A DNA stretch of 64,000 bases from Variovorax paradoxus (GCF_030815975.1 NZ_JAUSXL010000002.1:1736001-1800000); one strand, 5' to 3'. Shown: positions 18,562-26,319, counted from the first letter of the stretch. The notes: a model not told the origin generated them from the letters alone. Numbers and translations: made by a program.

Positions 18562-19554
18562 CTACTCCGCCTTGATGTTTGCCGACTTCACGATCGTCGC
18601 GTACTTCGCGATCTCGCTGCGGATCAGCGCACCGAACTGCGCGGGCGTGCCGCCTTCTGGCTCCAACCCCATCCCCAGCAGCTTCTCCTTCACGTCGGGC
18701 TGCGCCAGCATTGCGAGCAATGCAGCGTTGATCTTGTCGACGACCGCCTTGGGCGTGTTCTTGGGCACGACGATCCCGTACCAGGTGCCTGTCTCGAAGC
18801 CCGGCAGAGCCATCTCCCCCAGCGCCGGCACGTCGGGCAAAGCGGCGACACGCTTGGTCGACGACACGCCGAGCGCACGCAGCTTGCCGCTCTTCACGAA
18901 GGGCACCAGCGTGACCAGGTTGTCGAACTGCGCATCCGTCACGCCGCCGAGCAGATCGGTGGTGGCGGGGGCGCTGCCCTTGTACGGGATGTGCTGCACG
19001 TCCACGCCGGCGGCCAGCGCGAAGCTGACGCCACCCAGGTGCTGCGCAGTGCCCGTGCCGCCGTTGCCTACAGTGAGCTTGCCCGGATCGCGTTTGGCCA
19101 GTTCGATGAACTCGCGCGCGTTCTGGGCCGGAATCTTGGGATTGACGACCAGCAGCAGCGGCGCATTGACGAGCAGCGCAACGGGCTGGAAGTCAATGGC
19201 GGAGTCGTAGCCCAGCTTCGGATACACCGACGGATTCACCGCCATGAAGCCAGCGGCCGCCAGCGTCAGCGTGTAGCCGTCGGGTGCTGCCTTGGCGCCG
19301 GCTTCGGCGCCGATGTTGCCGCCCGCGCCGGGCCGGTCCTCGACCACGGCGGGCTGGCCCCAGGCGTTCGACAGGTGCTGCGCGACCATGCGGCCAAGCG
19401 CATCCGAGGCGCCGCCGGGCGGGAAAGGCACGATCACGCGCAGGCCCTTGGTCGGGTAGTCGGTGGCCGCCTGAGCCTGTGCCAGCGTCGGTACTGTCAC
19501 GGCCGCGGTGCAAGCGAGCGCCAGTGCGCAGCGAAGAAAAGCGATGCGATTCAT
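18562..19554 (-). CDS. Bug/TctC family tripartite tricarboxylate transporter substrate-binding protein
   Basis: A 330-residue periplasmic receptor. The signal peptide ends near TLAQAQA; the mature part starts with YPTKGLRVIVPFPPGGASD, the ligand loop of Bug proteins, followed by RPGAGGNIGAEAGAKAAPDGYTL and HIPYKGSAPATTDLLGG. Bug proteins bind carboxylates and related small ligands. No TctA/TctB membrane partners are encoded nearby, as is usual for the many orphan Bugs in Burkholderiales. It is the last gene of the island operon, 16 bp after a second Bug gene; start ATG 19554 has GGAG upstream. Confidence 0.92.
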   Translation of the reverse strand: MNRIAFLRCALALACTAAVTVPTLAQAQAATDYPTKGLRVIVPFPPGGASDALGRMVAQHLSNAWGQPAVVEDRPGAGGNIGAEAGAKAAPDGYTLTLAAAGFMAVNPSVYPKLGYDSAIDFQPVALLVNAPLLLVVNPKIPAQNAREFIELAKRDPGKLTVGNGGTGTAQHLGGVSFALAAGVDVQHIPYKGSAPATTDLLGGVTDAQFDNLVTLVPFVKSGKLRALGVSSTKRVAALPDVPALGEMALPGFETGTWYGIVVPKNTPKAVVDKINAALLAMLAQPDVKEKLLGMGLEPEGGTPAQFGALIRSEIAKYATIVKSANIKAE

Positions 19555-19570
19555 TGGAGCTTCTCCTTCA

Positions 19571-20566
19571 TCAGTCCAGCTTCGCACCAGAGCTCTTCAC
19601 GACCTGGGCCCAGCGCTGCAATTCCTTGTCCAGAAAGGCGCTGAATTCGGCCGGTGTGCCGGGCATCGGATCAACGCCCATCTTGGTCAGGCTGGCACGG
19701 AACTCCGGGTCCTGCAGGATCTTGTTCATCTCGGTGTTGAGGCGAGTGACCACCGGCGCCGGCGTGCCGGCCGGCGCCAGGATGCCAAACCACACGTTGA
19801 CGTCGTAGCCGGGCACGCCGGACTCCGCCATCGTCGGGATGTCCGGCGCCGCGGACGAGCGCTGCGCGGTGGTCACGGCCAGCGCGCGCACTCGACCGCC
19901 CTGCACCTGCGGCAATACCGCCGGCACTTGGTCGAACAGCATCGACGTCTGGCCAGCCAGCACATCGTTCATCGCCGGCGCGCCGCCCTTGTAAGGGACG
20001 TGGAGGATGTCGATGCCAGTGCTGGCCTTGAACATTTCGCCCGCCAGGTGGCTGGAGCTGCCATTACCGCTCGAGCCTTGCGACAACTTGCCTGGATTGG
20101 CCTTGGCGTACGCGATCAGCTCCTTCACCGAGTGGATCGGCAGCGCGGCGTTCACCGCCAGGATGTTGGCGACACCGCCGTACAGGCCGATCGGCGCGAA
20201 GTCCTTGACGGGGTCGAAGTTGAGCTTCGGATACAGCGCCGGATTGATGGCCAGCCCGATCGGGCCCATCAACAACGTGTAGCCATCGGGCGCCGAGCGC
20301 GCCACCGCTTCCATCGCGATGTTGCCGCCCGCACCGGGCCGGTTGTCGACGATGAAGGGCTGCCCCAGCGCCTTCGACATGCGGTCGGCGAGCGAACGTG
20401 CAAGTACCGACGTGGTTCCGCCTGCGGCGAACGGAACGAGCAACCGGATCGGCTTGTCCGGATACGCGTTTTGCGCGGCGGCGCCCAGCGGGCCGAAGCA
20501 GGCGGCAGCCAGCGCGGCCATCAGCGCGAGGCGGCGCGGGAAGCCAGTGGAATGGCAAGGGTTCAT
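19571..20566 (-). CDS. Bug/TctC family substrate-binding protein
   Basis: A 331-residue exported receptor. The signal peptide ends near GAAAQNAYP; the Bug hallmarks are YPDKPIRLLVPFAAGGTTS, NRPGAGGNIAMEAVARSAPD and HVPYKGGAPAMNDVLAG. It differs clearly from the next Bug gene, so they are not a recent tandem duplicate and may bind related but different ligands. It lies 63 bp downstream of an enolase-superfamily gene, a slightly larger gap than others in the operon. A sugar acid is the plausible ligand class given the neighbours; this is inference. Confidence 0.92.
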   Translation of the reverse strand: MNPCHSTGFPRRLALMAALAAACFGPLGAAAQNAYPDKPIRLLVPFAAGGTTSVLARSLADRMSKALGQPFIVDNRPGAGGNIAMEAVARSAPDGYTLLMGPIGLAINPALYPKLNFDPVKDFAPIGLYGGVANILAVNAALPIHSVKELIAYAKANPGKLSQGSSGNGSSSHLAGEMFKASTGIDILHVPYKGGAPAMNDVLAGQTSMLFDQVPAVLPQVQGGRVRALAVTTAQRSSAAPDIPTMAESGVPGYDVNVWFGILAPAGTPAPVVTRLNTEMNKILQDPEFRASLTKMGVDPMPGTPAEFSAFLDKELQRWAQVVKSSGAKLD

Positions 20567-20629
20567 GAAAGTCTCCGATAGTTTTTGGGTTGTTGGCAAC
20601 GAGAGCTGCCGTGCTCAAGGAAAGCCGGC

Positions 20630-21781
20630 TCAGGAAAAACCGAGGCCGTCGATCAGCGGGAACTGCTTGAAGACCGACTCGTCGATCTCCAGGCCGATGC
20701 CGGGCCGGTCGATGGGTTCGACGCAGCCGTCGGCGCCGATCTCGAACGGCGCGCCGAACATGTCCCGCAGCGGGTTGAGCTGGGAAACGCACGCCTCGAA
20801 GTACCCGCCGTTGTCGATGGCGGCCAGCAGTTGCACGGTCGCGGCCATGTTGATGCCGCCGGCCGAGCTGTGCGGGTTGACCGGAATGCGCCAGGCCGAT
20901 GCGGCGGCGGCGATGCGCAGTGTCTCGGTGATGCCGCCGGTTTTCGACAGGTCTGGCTGGAAGATCTGCACGGCGCGTTCTTCGAGCATCCGGGCGAATT
21001 CGTAGCGCGTGTAGTGGTTCTCGCCGGCTGCGAGCGGCACGCGATGGCTGATCTGCGCCGCGGCGCGGTACGACGCGAAGTCGTCGCATGCAAAGGGCTC
21101 CTCAAGCCAGCCGACCCGAAGCTCTTCGAGCGCCGGCAGCACGCGGCGCACGTCGGCCAGCGTGTAGGCGGTGTTGGCATCCACCAGGATCTCGATGTCG
21201 TCGCCCAGCGCCTTGCGCACGGTGCGGATGCGTTCGATGTCGCGCGCCACGGTGTCGCCGACGCGCAGCTTCACCGCCTTGTAGCCGCGCGCCACGTGGC
21301 CTTGCGCTTCTTCGGCCAGCGCGGCGGGCGGCTGGTAGCCCATCGCCACACCGCCGGCATAGGCCTTGATGCGCCGCCGGGTGCCACCCAGCAGCTGGTA
21401 CAGCGGCATGTTCGCGAACTTGCCGCGGATGTCCCACAGCGCAAGATCGATGCCGCTCAAAGCGATGGCCGAAGCAGCACCCAGCCCGTGACTTGCGAGC
21501 TGCATGCGATGAACGCGCGCCCAGACGCCGACGACGTCGCATGCATCCATGCCCTTGATCAGTGGGCCGAGCGTGTTGTCGATCAGGCTCGCGACCGCGC
21601 CCGGGCTGCGGCCCGGGTGCGATTCGCCGTAGCCGACCAGGCCGTCGGCAGTGGTCACGCGCACCACGATCACGTCGCGCTTCTGTGCGTTGCCGATGCC
21701 CATCGGCACGGTACGGCCCTTGGGGAATTCATACGTCAGCGGGAAAGCGGTGACGCTCTCGATCTTCGTGCTCATTGTCAT
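20630..21781 (-). CDS. Mandelate racemase/muconate lactonizing enzyme family protein (enolase superfamily)
   Basis: A 383-residue enzyme with the superfamily alpha/beta capping domain and modified TIM barrel. Metal ligands can be read as Asp201 (VDANTAY), Glu227 (WLEEP) and Glu254 (AAGENH); a His-Asp base dyad is suggested by Asp277 (QPDLSKTGG) and His303 (VNPHSSAGG). Where most MR-subgroup enzymes have KxK, this has Lys171-Leu-Arg173. Such enzymes abstract an alpha proton from a carboxylate, for example in acid-sugar dehydration. ATG 21781 (MTMSTK) has GAGAAAG upstream; an in-frame ATG at 21775 is possible. It sits 10 bp after the next enolase-superfamily gene. Substrate not assignable. Confidence 0.9.
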   Translation of the reverse strand: MTMSTKIESVTAFPLTYEFPKGRTVPMGIGNAQKRDVIVVRVTTADGLVGYGESHPGRSPGAVASLIDNTLGPLIKGMDACDVVGVWARVHRMQLASHGLGAASAIALSGIDLALWDIRGKFANMPLYQLLGGTRRRIKAYAGGVAMGYQPPAALAEEAQGHVARGYKAVKLRVGDTVARDIERIRTVRKALGDDIEILVDANTAYTLADVRRVLPALEELRVGWLEEPFACDDFASYRAAAQISHRVPLAAGENHYTRYEFARMLEERAVQIFQPDLSKTGGITETLRIAAAASAWRIPVNPHSSAGGINMAATVQLLAAIDNGGYFEACVSQLNPLRDMFGAPFEIGADGCVEPIDRPGIGLEIDESVFKQFPLIDGLGFS

Positions 21782-21791
21782 GGTGGCTTTC

Positions 21792-22958
21792 TCACGCGAT
21801 CGCATGGCGTTCGACGAAGTCTTGCCGGACCGTGATGCCCAGGCCCGGCCGATCGGGAATCTCGACCGTGCCGTCCTCCACGGTGAACTGCTCCTCGGCC
21901 AATTCCTGCAGCAGCGGATTCGCGCCGACCGAGTACTCGAGCAGCCAGCCCGCGGGCGATGCGGCAGCGACGTGCATGCCGGCTGCGAAGGCAAGGGCGC
22001 CCGTCCAGAGGTGCGGGGCCAGCTTGATGTTCCAGGCCGCGGCGATGGCGCCTATGCGCATGGCTTCGGAAATGCCGCCGCAGATGGCGAGATCGGGCTG
22101 GAACACATCGGCCGCGCGCAGCTCGGCCAGGTCGCGGAAGTCGAAGCGGTTGAATTCGCTCTCGCCAGCTGCGATGGGAATCGCAGTGGCGGCACGCACT
22201 TCGGCCATGCCGCGCTTGTCGTCACCGGTGACCGGTTCCTCGAACCACAGCAGGTTGCAGTCCTCGACCAGCCGGCAGAAGCGCTTGGCTTCGGCGACGG
22301 TGTAGGTGCCGTGGGCGTCGCAGGCCAGGCCGATGTCCGGCCCGAGCGCCTTGCGTGCCGCGATCACGCGCCGTGCGGAGTGGATCGGATCGCCATCGAT
22401 TACGCCGACGCGCATCTTCACCGCCTTGAAGCCGCCGCGCGCCACGTAGCCGAGCAGCTGTTCGCCGATGTGTTCTGCATCGGCCCAGCCGCCCGAGGCG
22501 TAGGCCGGCATGCGCTCGGCCTTGCGGCCGCCGAGCAGGCGCCACACCGGCGCATTGAGGTGTTTACCGAGCAGGTCCCACAGCGCCATGTCGATGCCGC
22601 TGATGGCCGATATCGAGACGCCGCGACGTCCCATGATCGGGAACACATGGCCGTGCGCCAGCGCGTAGTGACCGCGCGAGCCGTTGTACATGAGCTCCCA
22701 CAGCCGGTTGATGTCGCGCGGGTCTTCGCCGATGAGACTGGGACCGAACTTCTGGTTGATGATGGCCACGAGGCCGTGGCTGTTGCCCTCGCTGCCGACT
22801 TCTTCCTTGGCTTCGCCCCAGCCGATCAGTCCGCATTCGGTCTCGATGCGGACCAGCACGGAATCGAAGGAAGCGACGCGGCCGAAGTCGGACACATGCT
22901 GCTTCTCGTAGGGAATGGGAACGTGGAGCCAGCGGGCTCGAATGCTTGCGATTTTCAT
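21792..22958 (-). CDS. Mandelate racemase/muconate lactonizing enzyme family protein, second copy type
   Basis: A 388-residue enolase-superfamily enzyme, only distantly similar to its neighbour. Metal ligands are Asp214 (ACDAHGTYT), Glu240 (WFEEP) and Glu266 (AAGESE); the His-Asp pair is likely Asp289 (FQPDLAICGG) with His316 (LAPHLWTG). The KxK position again reads Lys181-Met-Arg183. The start ATG 22958 overlaps the upstream dehydrogenase stop by 4 bp (ATGA), implying translational coupling. With a hydroxyacid dehydrogenase and Bug receptors in the same operon, a role in breakdown of a hydroxylated or sugar-derived carboxylic acid is likely. Confidence 0.9.
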   Translation of the reverse strand: MKIASIRARWLHVPIPYEKQHVSDFGRVASFDSVLVRIETECGLIGWGEAKEEVGSEGNSHGLVAIINQKFGPSLIGEDPRDINRLWELMYNGSRGHYALAHGHVFPIMGRRGVSISAISGIDMALWDLLGKHLNAPVWRLLGGRKAERMPAYASGGWADAEHIGEQLLGYVARGGFKAVKMRVGVIDGDPIHSARRVIAARKALGPDIGLACDAHGTYTVAEAKRFCRLVEDCNLLWFEEPVTGDDKRGMAEVRAATAIPIAAGESEFNRFDFRDLAELRAADVFQPDLAICGGISEAMRIGAIAAAWNIKLAPHLWTGALAFAAGMHVAAASPAGWLLEYSVGANPLLQELAEEQFTVEDGTVEIPDRPGLGITVRQDFVERHAIA

Positions 22959-23968
22959 GCGGCTTGCAGGATTGACCAGCGCGCGAGGATGGCTTCTTGC
23001 GCTTCGGGGTTGACGAAATGGCGAGGCAGCTTTCCTTGCAGCATCTCCAGCACCTGGGCAACGGCGCCTTCGCTCATGCGCCGCATGCTTTCCGGGGTGA
23101 TGCCGGCCAGGTGCGGCGAGAGCAGCACCTGGGGCAGGCTGCGCAAAGGTGAATCGGCGGGCAGCGGCTGCGTGTCGAACACGTCTAGCGCCGCACCGCT
23201 CAGCCGGCCTCTGCGTAGCGCATCGACCAACGCGGCCTCGACGACGACAGGGCCGCGCGCCACGTTGACCAGGCGCGCGCCAGGCTTGATGCGGGACAGC
23301 GCGTCGGCACCGATCAGACCGCGCGTCTCCGGCGTCAGCGGACAGGCGAGCACCAGGTAATCGGTCTGCGGCAGCGCATCGGCCAGAGGCAGGTAGCGCA
23401 AATACGGTGGGAGTTCGCCGGCCGGCGGATGGCGGCGCACGCCGATCACCTGCATGCCGAAACCGGCGCCGCAGATGCGCGCGAGCGCCTGGCCGATGGC
23501 ACCCATGCCAACCACCGTCACGGTCTCCCCAGCAAGATCGGCACCGCTGTCGGCGACCTCGCGGGCCGTGTTCCAGCCTTCGGCGCGCAACGCGACGTCA
23601 ACCTGCGGCAACCGGCGCGCGAGCGCCAGCATCTGGGCGAGCACGTACTCGGCGACGCTGCCGGCATTGGCACCAGGCACGTTGGCCACAGCGACCCCGG
23701 CGCGGCTGGCGACATCGACCGGAATCATGTCCAGCCCGGCGCCGTGCCGCACCACGGCGCGCAGCAGCAGTGCCTCGTCGAACAGCGCCGCCGGCAGGGG
23801 CGCACGGACGACGACGAAGCTGGCTTTGCGCGCTTCTCGACGCAGCGTGTCGGGGTCGCTGGCGCTGGCCACGCGTACGTCCGCATGACGGCCCAGCAAT
23901 TCAGCCTGCTGCGGGTCGATCGAGTTGGTGAGAAGGACGAGAGGAAAGGCAGCGGCCACAGGCGGCAA
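22955..23968 (-). CDS. D-isomer-specific 2-hydroxyacid dehydrogenase family protein
   Basis: A protein of about 337 residues that would interconvert a 2-hydroxyacid and a 2-keto acid with NAD(P). The nucleotide-binding glycine motif is VVGMGAIGQALARI; the substrate-binding Arg lies in NVARGPVV and the catalytic His in LSPHLAGIT. The third catalytic residue, a Glu normally seen just before Pro in DVFxxEP, reads Gln here (DVFDTQPLP), so activity may be altered. The start is not ATG: TTG 23968 or GTG 23959 are both possible and neither has a strong ribosome site. It follows the gntR gene by 33 bp and overlaps the next gene by 4 bp. Confidence 0.85.
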   Translation of the reverse strand: MPPVAAAFPLVLLTNSIDPQQAELLGRHADVRVASASDPDTLRREARKASFVVVRAPLPAALFDEALLLRAVVRHGAGLDMIPVDVASRAGVAVANVPGANAGSVAEYVLAQMLALARRLPQVDVALRAEGWNTAREVADSGADLAGETVTVVGMGAIGQALARICGAGFGMQVIGVRRHPPAGELPPYLRYLPLADALPQTDYLVLACPLTPETRGLIGADALSRIKPGARLVNVARGPVVVEAALVDALRRGRLSGAALDVFDTQPLPADSPLRSLPQVLLSPHLAGITPESMRRMSEGAVAQVLEMLQGKLPRHFVNPEAQEAILARWSILQAA

Positions 23969-24001
23969 TCTGTTGGAGACCGAAAGAAGAAAGGCGCGAG
24001 C

Positions 24002-24772
24002 TCAGCGCGGCGCGATGCCAGGCGAAGTGGCTGCGCCGCCGGCGTCCGGACCGACCTGCGCCATCCAGAAGCGCTCGACGTTGCCGAGGTGGTCGCCCAG
24101 GATGTCCATGGCACGCGTCGTGTCGCCGGCCGCGACGGCGTCGCGCAACGCGGTGTGCTGCGCCAATGAGCGCCTGGCGTTGGCCGGATCGTCGAAGTAG
24201 CGCTCGCGACGCGCGCGAGATGCGAGCCAGAACGAATTCGCCGCACGCTGGATGAGCTTGTTGCCGCTGGCCGCGCAGAGCGCGATGTGAAAGCGGGCGT
24301 CTTCCGCGCTCAGCGACTGGCCGGCCGCAAGGCGCGCGCGGGACGTCGCGAGCACCTCGTCGATCTGCGCCAGATCGGCATCGGTGCGGCGGCTGCAGGC
24401 CAGGCGCACCGACTGCACTTCGAGCATCGAGCGGAATTCATTGAGGTCTTTGACGTCGGCGGGTGAAACGGGCATGCCAAGGTCGGACTCGATGACCAGC
24501 ATGTCCAGCGATGCCTCGCGCGCCACGTCGCGCAGGTAGATGCCGGACTGCGGACGGCGCTCGACCACGCGCAAGGTTTCCAATGTAGACAGCGTTTCCC
24601 GCAGCAGGCCGCGGCTGACGCCAAAACGCTCCGCCAGTTCGCGCTCTGAAGGAATACGTTCCCCAGCCGTGTAGCCGCGCTCCCGAATGAACGGAAGGAT
24701 GCGCCCGAGCAATTGCGAGCTTTCGGTCGGCACCGGGGAGGCTGAGGGAGCGGGAATTGCGGCAGTCACCAT
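24002..24772 (-). CDS. GntR family regulator, FadR/FCD subfamily, of the island operon
   Basis: A 256-residue repressor/activator. The N-terminal winged helix shows RIPSERELAERFGVSRGLLRETLSTLE, followed by a helical FCD effector domain (about residues 90-230) with metal/ligand positions such as DARFHIALCAASGN and HTALRDAVAAGD. It is the first gene of the island operon and likely controls it and itself, since two palindromic operators lie at 24781-24813, just upstream. ATG 24772 (MVTAAIPAPS) was chosen over an in-frame ATG at 24796 because the latter would put an operator inside the coding region. The effector is presumably the substrate or an intermediate of the pathway. Confidence 0.88.
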   Translation of the reverse strand: MVTAAIPAPSASPVPTESSQLLGRILPFIRERGYTAGERIPSERELAERFGVSRGLLRETLSTLETLRVVERRPQSGIYLRDVAREASLDMLVIESDLGMPVSPADVKDLNEFRSMLEVQSVRLACSRRTDADLAQIDEVLATSRARLAAGQSLSAEDARFHIALCAASGNKLIQRAANSFWLASRARRERYFDDPANARRSLAQHTALRDAVAAGDTTRAMDILGDHLGNVERFWMAQVGPDAGGAATSPGIAPR

Positions 24773-24780
24773 ATCGTGCA

Positions 24781-24813
24781 AAATTGGTAGGACCAAATTG
24801 GTAGGGCCAATTT
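24781..24813. promoter_or_regulatory. Tandem palindromic operators for the GntR/FadR-type regulator
   Basis: Two adjacent dyads share the TTGG half-site: TTGGT-AGG-ACCAA (24784-24796) and AAATTGG-N5-CCAATTT (24795-24813), centres about 14 bp apart. The first contains TGGTnnnACCA, the form bound by many FCD-type GntR regulators. They lie 9-41 bp upstream of the gntR start, suiting autoregulation and operon control. Confidence 0.7.
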
Positions 24814-24851
24814 TCCACAGCCGCGAGCTGTTTGCTCTCGGGGGTTACCCG

Positions 24852-25046
24852 ATGTCCGTGTCAGAAAGAAAAAGGCCCACGCGGCCGCAGAACCTGCAGG
24901 TCTACCGGGTGCCGACCGAGGCCTCCCAGGCGCTGGCCGCGCTGGCGCAGCGCAGCATGCAGCTGCAGGCGACGATCCAGGAGAACACGCTGACGCTGGG
25001 CGACGGCACCCACAGCATCGACGTCGAACTGCTGCGCTGGAAGTAG
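24852..25046 (+). pseudogene. yaeQ: yaeQ 3' fragment left at the right boundary of the island
   Basis: The frame from ATG 24852 reads 11 unrelated residues (MSVSERKRPTR) and then the last 54 residues of YaeQ unchanged, ending at TAG. It lacks the nuclease-like core and about 70 % of the gene, so it is a remnant rather than a functional protein. It is 2 bp from the convergent DUF2007 gene, suggesting this is the original end of yaeQ. The absence of any base change versus the left copy points to a recent event or ongoing homogenisation. Confidence 0.85.
24880..25044 (+). repeat. Direct repeat (right), yaeQ 3' end
   Basis: Perfect 165-bp copy of 18230-18394, in the same orientation. The identity begins one base before GCGGCCGCAG and ends after AAGT; flanking bases differ on both sides. 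Confidence 0.97.
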
Positions 25047-25048
25047 CC

Positions 25049-25354
25049 CTACACCATCGGCATCATCGCGCCGCAGTGCCAGCACTGCTCGAAGCCGCCT
25101 TCGATCCGCTCGCCGCAGATGCACTGCCAGTTGCGCTGCGGCCGGTGCTGCGCCGCATGCAGCACCTGCTGCGCGCGCTCGAACTGCGTTTCGTCGTCGA
25201 TCCAGATTTCGGGCAGGCACTGGTCGGGCGGCAGCTGGCCCATGACGGCGCCGAGATACTCGCGCTGCACCGTGGCCTCGACGCCCTCCTCGCGCAGCGC
25301 GTGCACCCACAGGGCCGCGATGGCGAGGTTCGGTGCCTGGGCAAAGCGACGCAT
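25049..25354 (-). CDS. DUF2007-type protein with C-terminal zinc ribbon
   Basis: A 101-residue small cytosolic protein. The N-terminal part (RRFAQAPNLAIAALWVHALREEGVEATVQREYLGAV) resembles the DUF2007/'putative signal transducing protein' fold, in which a short ferredoxin-like domain is found; the C-terminus has two Cys pairs, CICG and CWHCG, 15 residues apart, that would bind one zinc. No reaction can be assigned. Start ATG 25354 (MRRFAQ) was chosen because upstream sequence is a low-complexity Arg/Pro stretch overlapping the neighbouring gene. It is convergent with, and nearly abuts, the yaeQ fragment. Confidence 0.75.
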   Translation of the reverse strand: MRRFAQAPNLAIAALWVHALREEGVEATVQREYLGAVMGQLPPDQCLPEIWIDDETQFERAQQVLHAAQHRPQRNWQCICGERIEGGFEQCWHCGAMMPMV

Positions 25355-25373
25355 GCGGCGGCCTTTTTTTCTT

Positions 25374-25838
25374 TCAGGGGGCGTCGTCGGGGCCGAGGGG
25401 CTCGGCGGGGTCTTCGGGCCACTGCGGCGGCTCGGCCTCGCGCGCACGCTCCGCGTACTTGTTGAAGCGCCAGGCCGAATCTTCCATGGTGATGCGGCGC
25501 CAGGTCACGCGCTTTTCGGCCGGCGACATGGCGGGCCAGTGCTGCACCTCGTCGAAGCTGCGGCCGCACCCCTTGCACTGGTCGTCGCCCTGGCTGGTGG
25601 AGCAGATGGCGATGCAGGGGGTGTCGGGCGTGCTGTGGTACCAGTCGAGCCAGGCGGCCCAGGCCTTTTCGGGGAAGCCGAACTCGTCGACCTCGTCTTC
25701 ATGGTGGAACACCATGAGCGCGTAGACCTCGGCCAGCGCGCGCAGTTCGGGCGCCAGCGTGATGCCGTCGGGCGAGGGGCTTTTCTCCCGCCAATGGTTG
25801 ATGGCGGCCTCGATGTCGGTGATGTGAATGGCGGCCAT
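25374..25838 (-). CDS. Fused DUF3717-DUF1289 protein
   Basis: A 154-residue protein. Residues about 1-65 (AAIHITDIEAAINHWREKSPSPDG, LAEVYALMVFH) match the DUF3717 type, a small betaproteobacterial domain; residues about 75-125 (TPCIAICSTSQGDDQCKGCGR, MSPAEKRVTWRRI) match DUF1289, with Cys residues arranged C-x3-C-x7-C-x2-C, likely for metal or Fe-S binding. The Gln/Pro/Glu-rich C-terminus is low complexity. It lies 19 bp upstream of the DUF2007 gene on the same strand and may be cotranscribed. Function unknown; start ATG 25838 (MAAIHITD) fits the domain start. Confidence 0.78.
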   Translation of the reverse strand: MAAIHITDIEAAINHWREKSPSPDGITLAPELRALAEVYALMVFHHEDEVDEFGFPEKAWAAWLDWYHSTPDTPCIAICSTSQGDDQCKGCGRSFDEVQHWPAMSPAEKRVTWRRITMEDSAWRFNKYAERAREAEPPQWPEDPAEPLGPDDAP

Positions 25839-26014
25839 GGAAGAGAAAAAACAGCGAGCGGCGATCATAGTCCGGCAATGCCCCGCGTCAGTCGAAGGTT
25901 ATAGGTGCTGCAAAACACATAGCGCCAGAGCCAATGTTCACAAGGCTTTCGGGAGCATTCCTTTTGAAGCCACCCAATTTTGAGGTTGCCAGAACCCGGG
26001 CCTCGATGCTCTAA

Positions 26015-26180
26015 TCCCTCCACGAAGGGGAGTAGCTCCCATCCGCCGTGCACCACAGCGGGATCGACAGGTCGTCAATACGAAGCACAACACTTCCGGC
26101 CTGTCGGGCAACACGTGCCCTTGGGTATGCGTTGTCGAGCAAGACCTTCGATTTGAACCTGCGCAGGTTTGATCGAAGCG
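26015..26180 (+). promoter_or_regulatory. yybP-ykoY manganese-sensing riboswitch upstream of terC
   Basis: The 481-bp gene-free stretch 25839-26319 holds the two most conserved yybP-ykoY segments: GGGGAGTAGC at 26027-26036 and CAAGACC at 26140-26146, separated by paired arms such as CGACAGG / CCTGTCG. A nested hairpin follows (CTTCGAT ... ATCGAAG enclosing AACCTGCGCAGGTT). The element lies about 140 bp before the terC ribosome site. The family senses Mn2+ and commonly switches on Mn exporters of the TerC/UPF0016/MntP kinds. Exact ends are approximate; nothing else coding is seen in the stretch. Confidence 0.83.
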
Positions 26181-26319
26181 TTCCTGAATCCCCGGTCATT
26201 TTCCGGTCTTCGCCATCGCTTCGACATTCCCGCACGGGATGGATCGAAATGCAACGCATGCGCCGGACCGCTGCCATCCAGCCCAGGATGGACGGGCCGC
26301 GCGAAGACAAGAGGAACGT

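Larger units (their letters stand above)
18395..24879. mobile_element. Catabolic genomic island inserted at the yaeQ 3' end
   Basis: 6485 bp lie between two perfect copies of the yaeQ 3' end. The content is a single minus-strand operon (gntR-type regulator, 2-hydroxyacid dehydrogenase, two enolase-superfamily enzymes, two Bug receptors). I see no integrase, transposase or relaxase inside, so the means of entry is not shown; homologous recombination of a circular or linear donor carrying its own yaeQ end, or loss of an integrase, are both possible. The right copy sits 2 bp from a convergent gene, which looks like the ancestral yaeQ downstream context. Confidence 0.75.

Noticed and set aside
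18395..24879. The island as a prophage, insertion sequence or composite transposon
   Set aside because: No phage, transposase or integrase gene and no short terminal inverted repeats are visible; only the long direct repeat is supported.
24687..25046. A 119-codon frame ending in YaeQ residues as a distinct gene
   Set aside because: Its 5' part is antisense to the gntR region and operators; only the duplicated yaeQ end is protein-like, so it is listed as a fragment.
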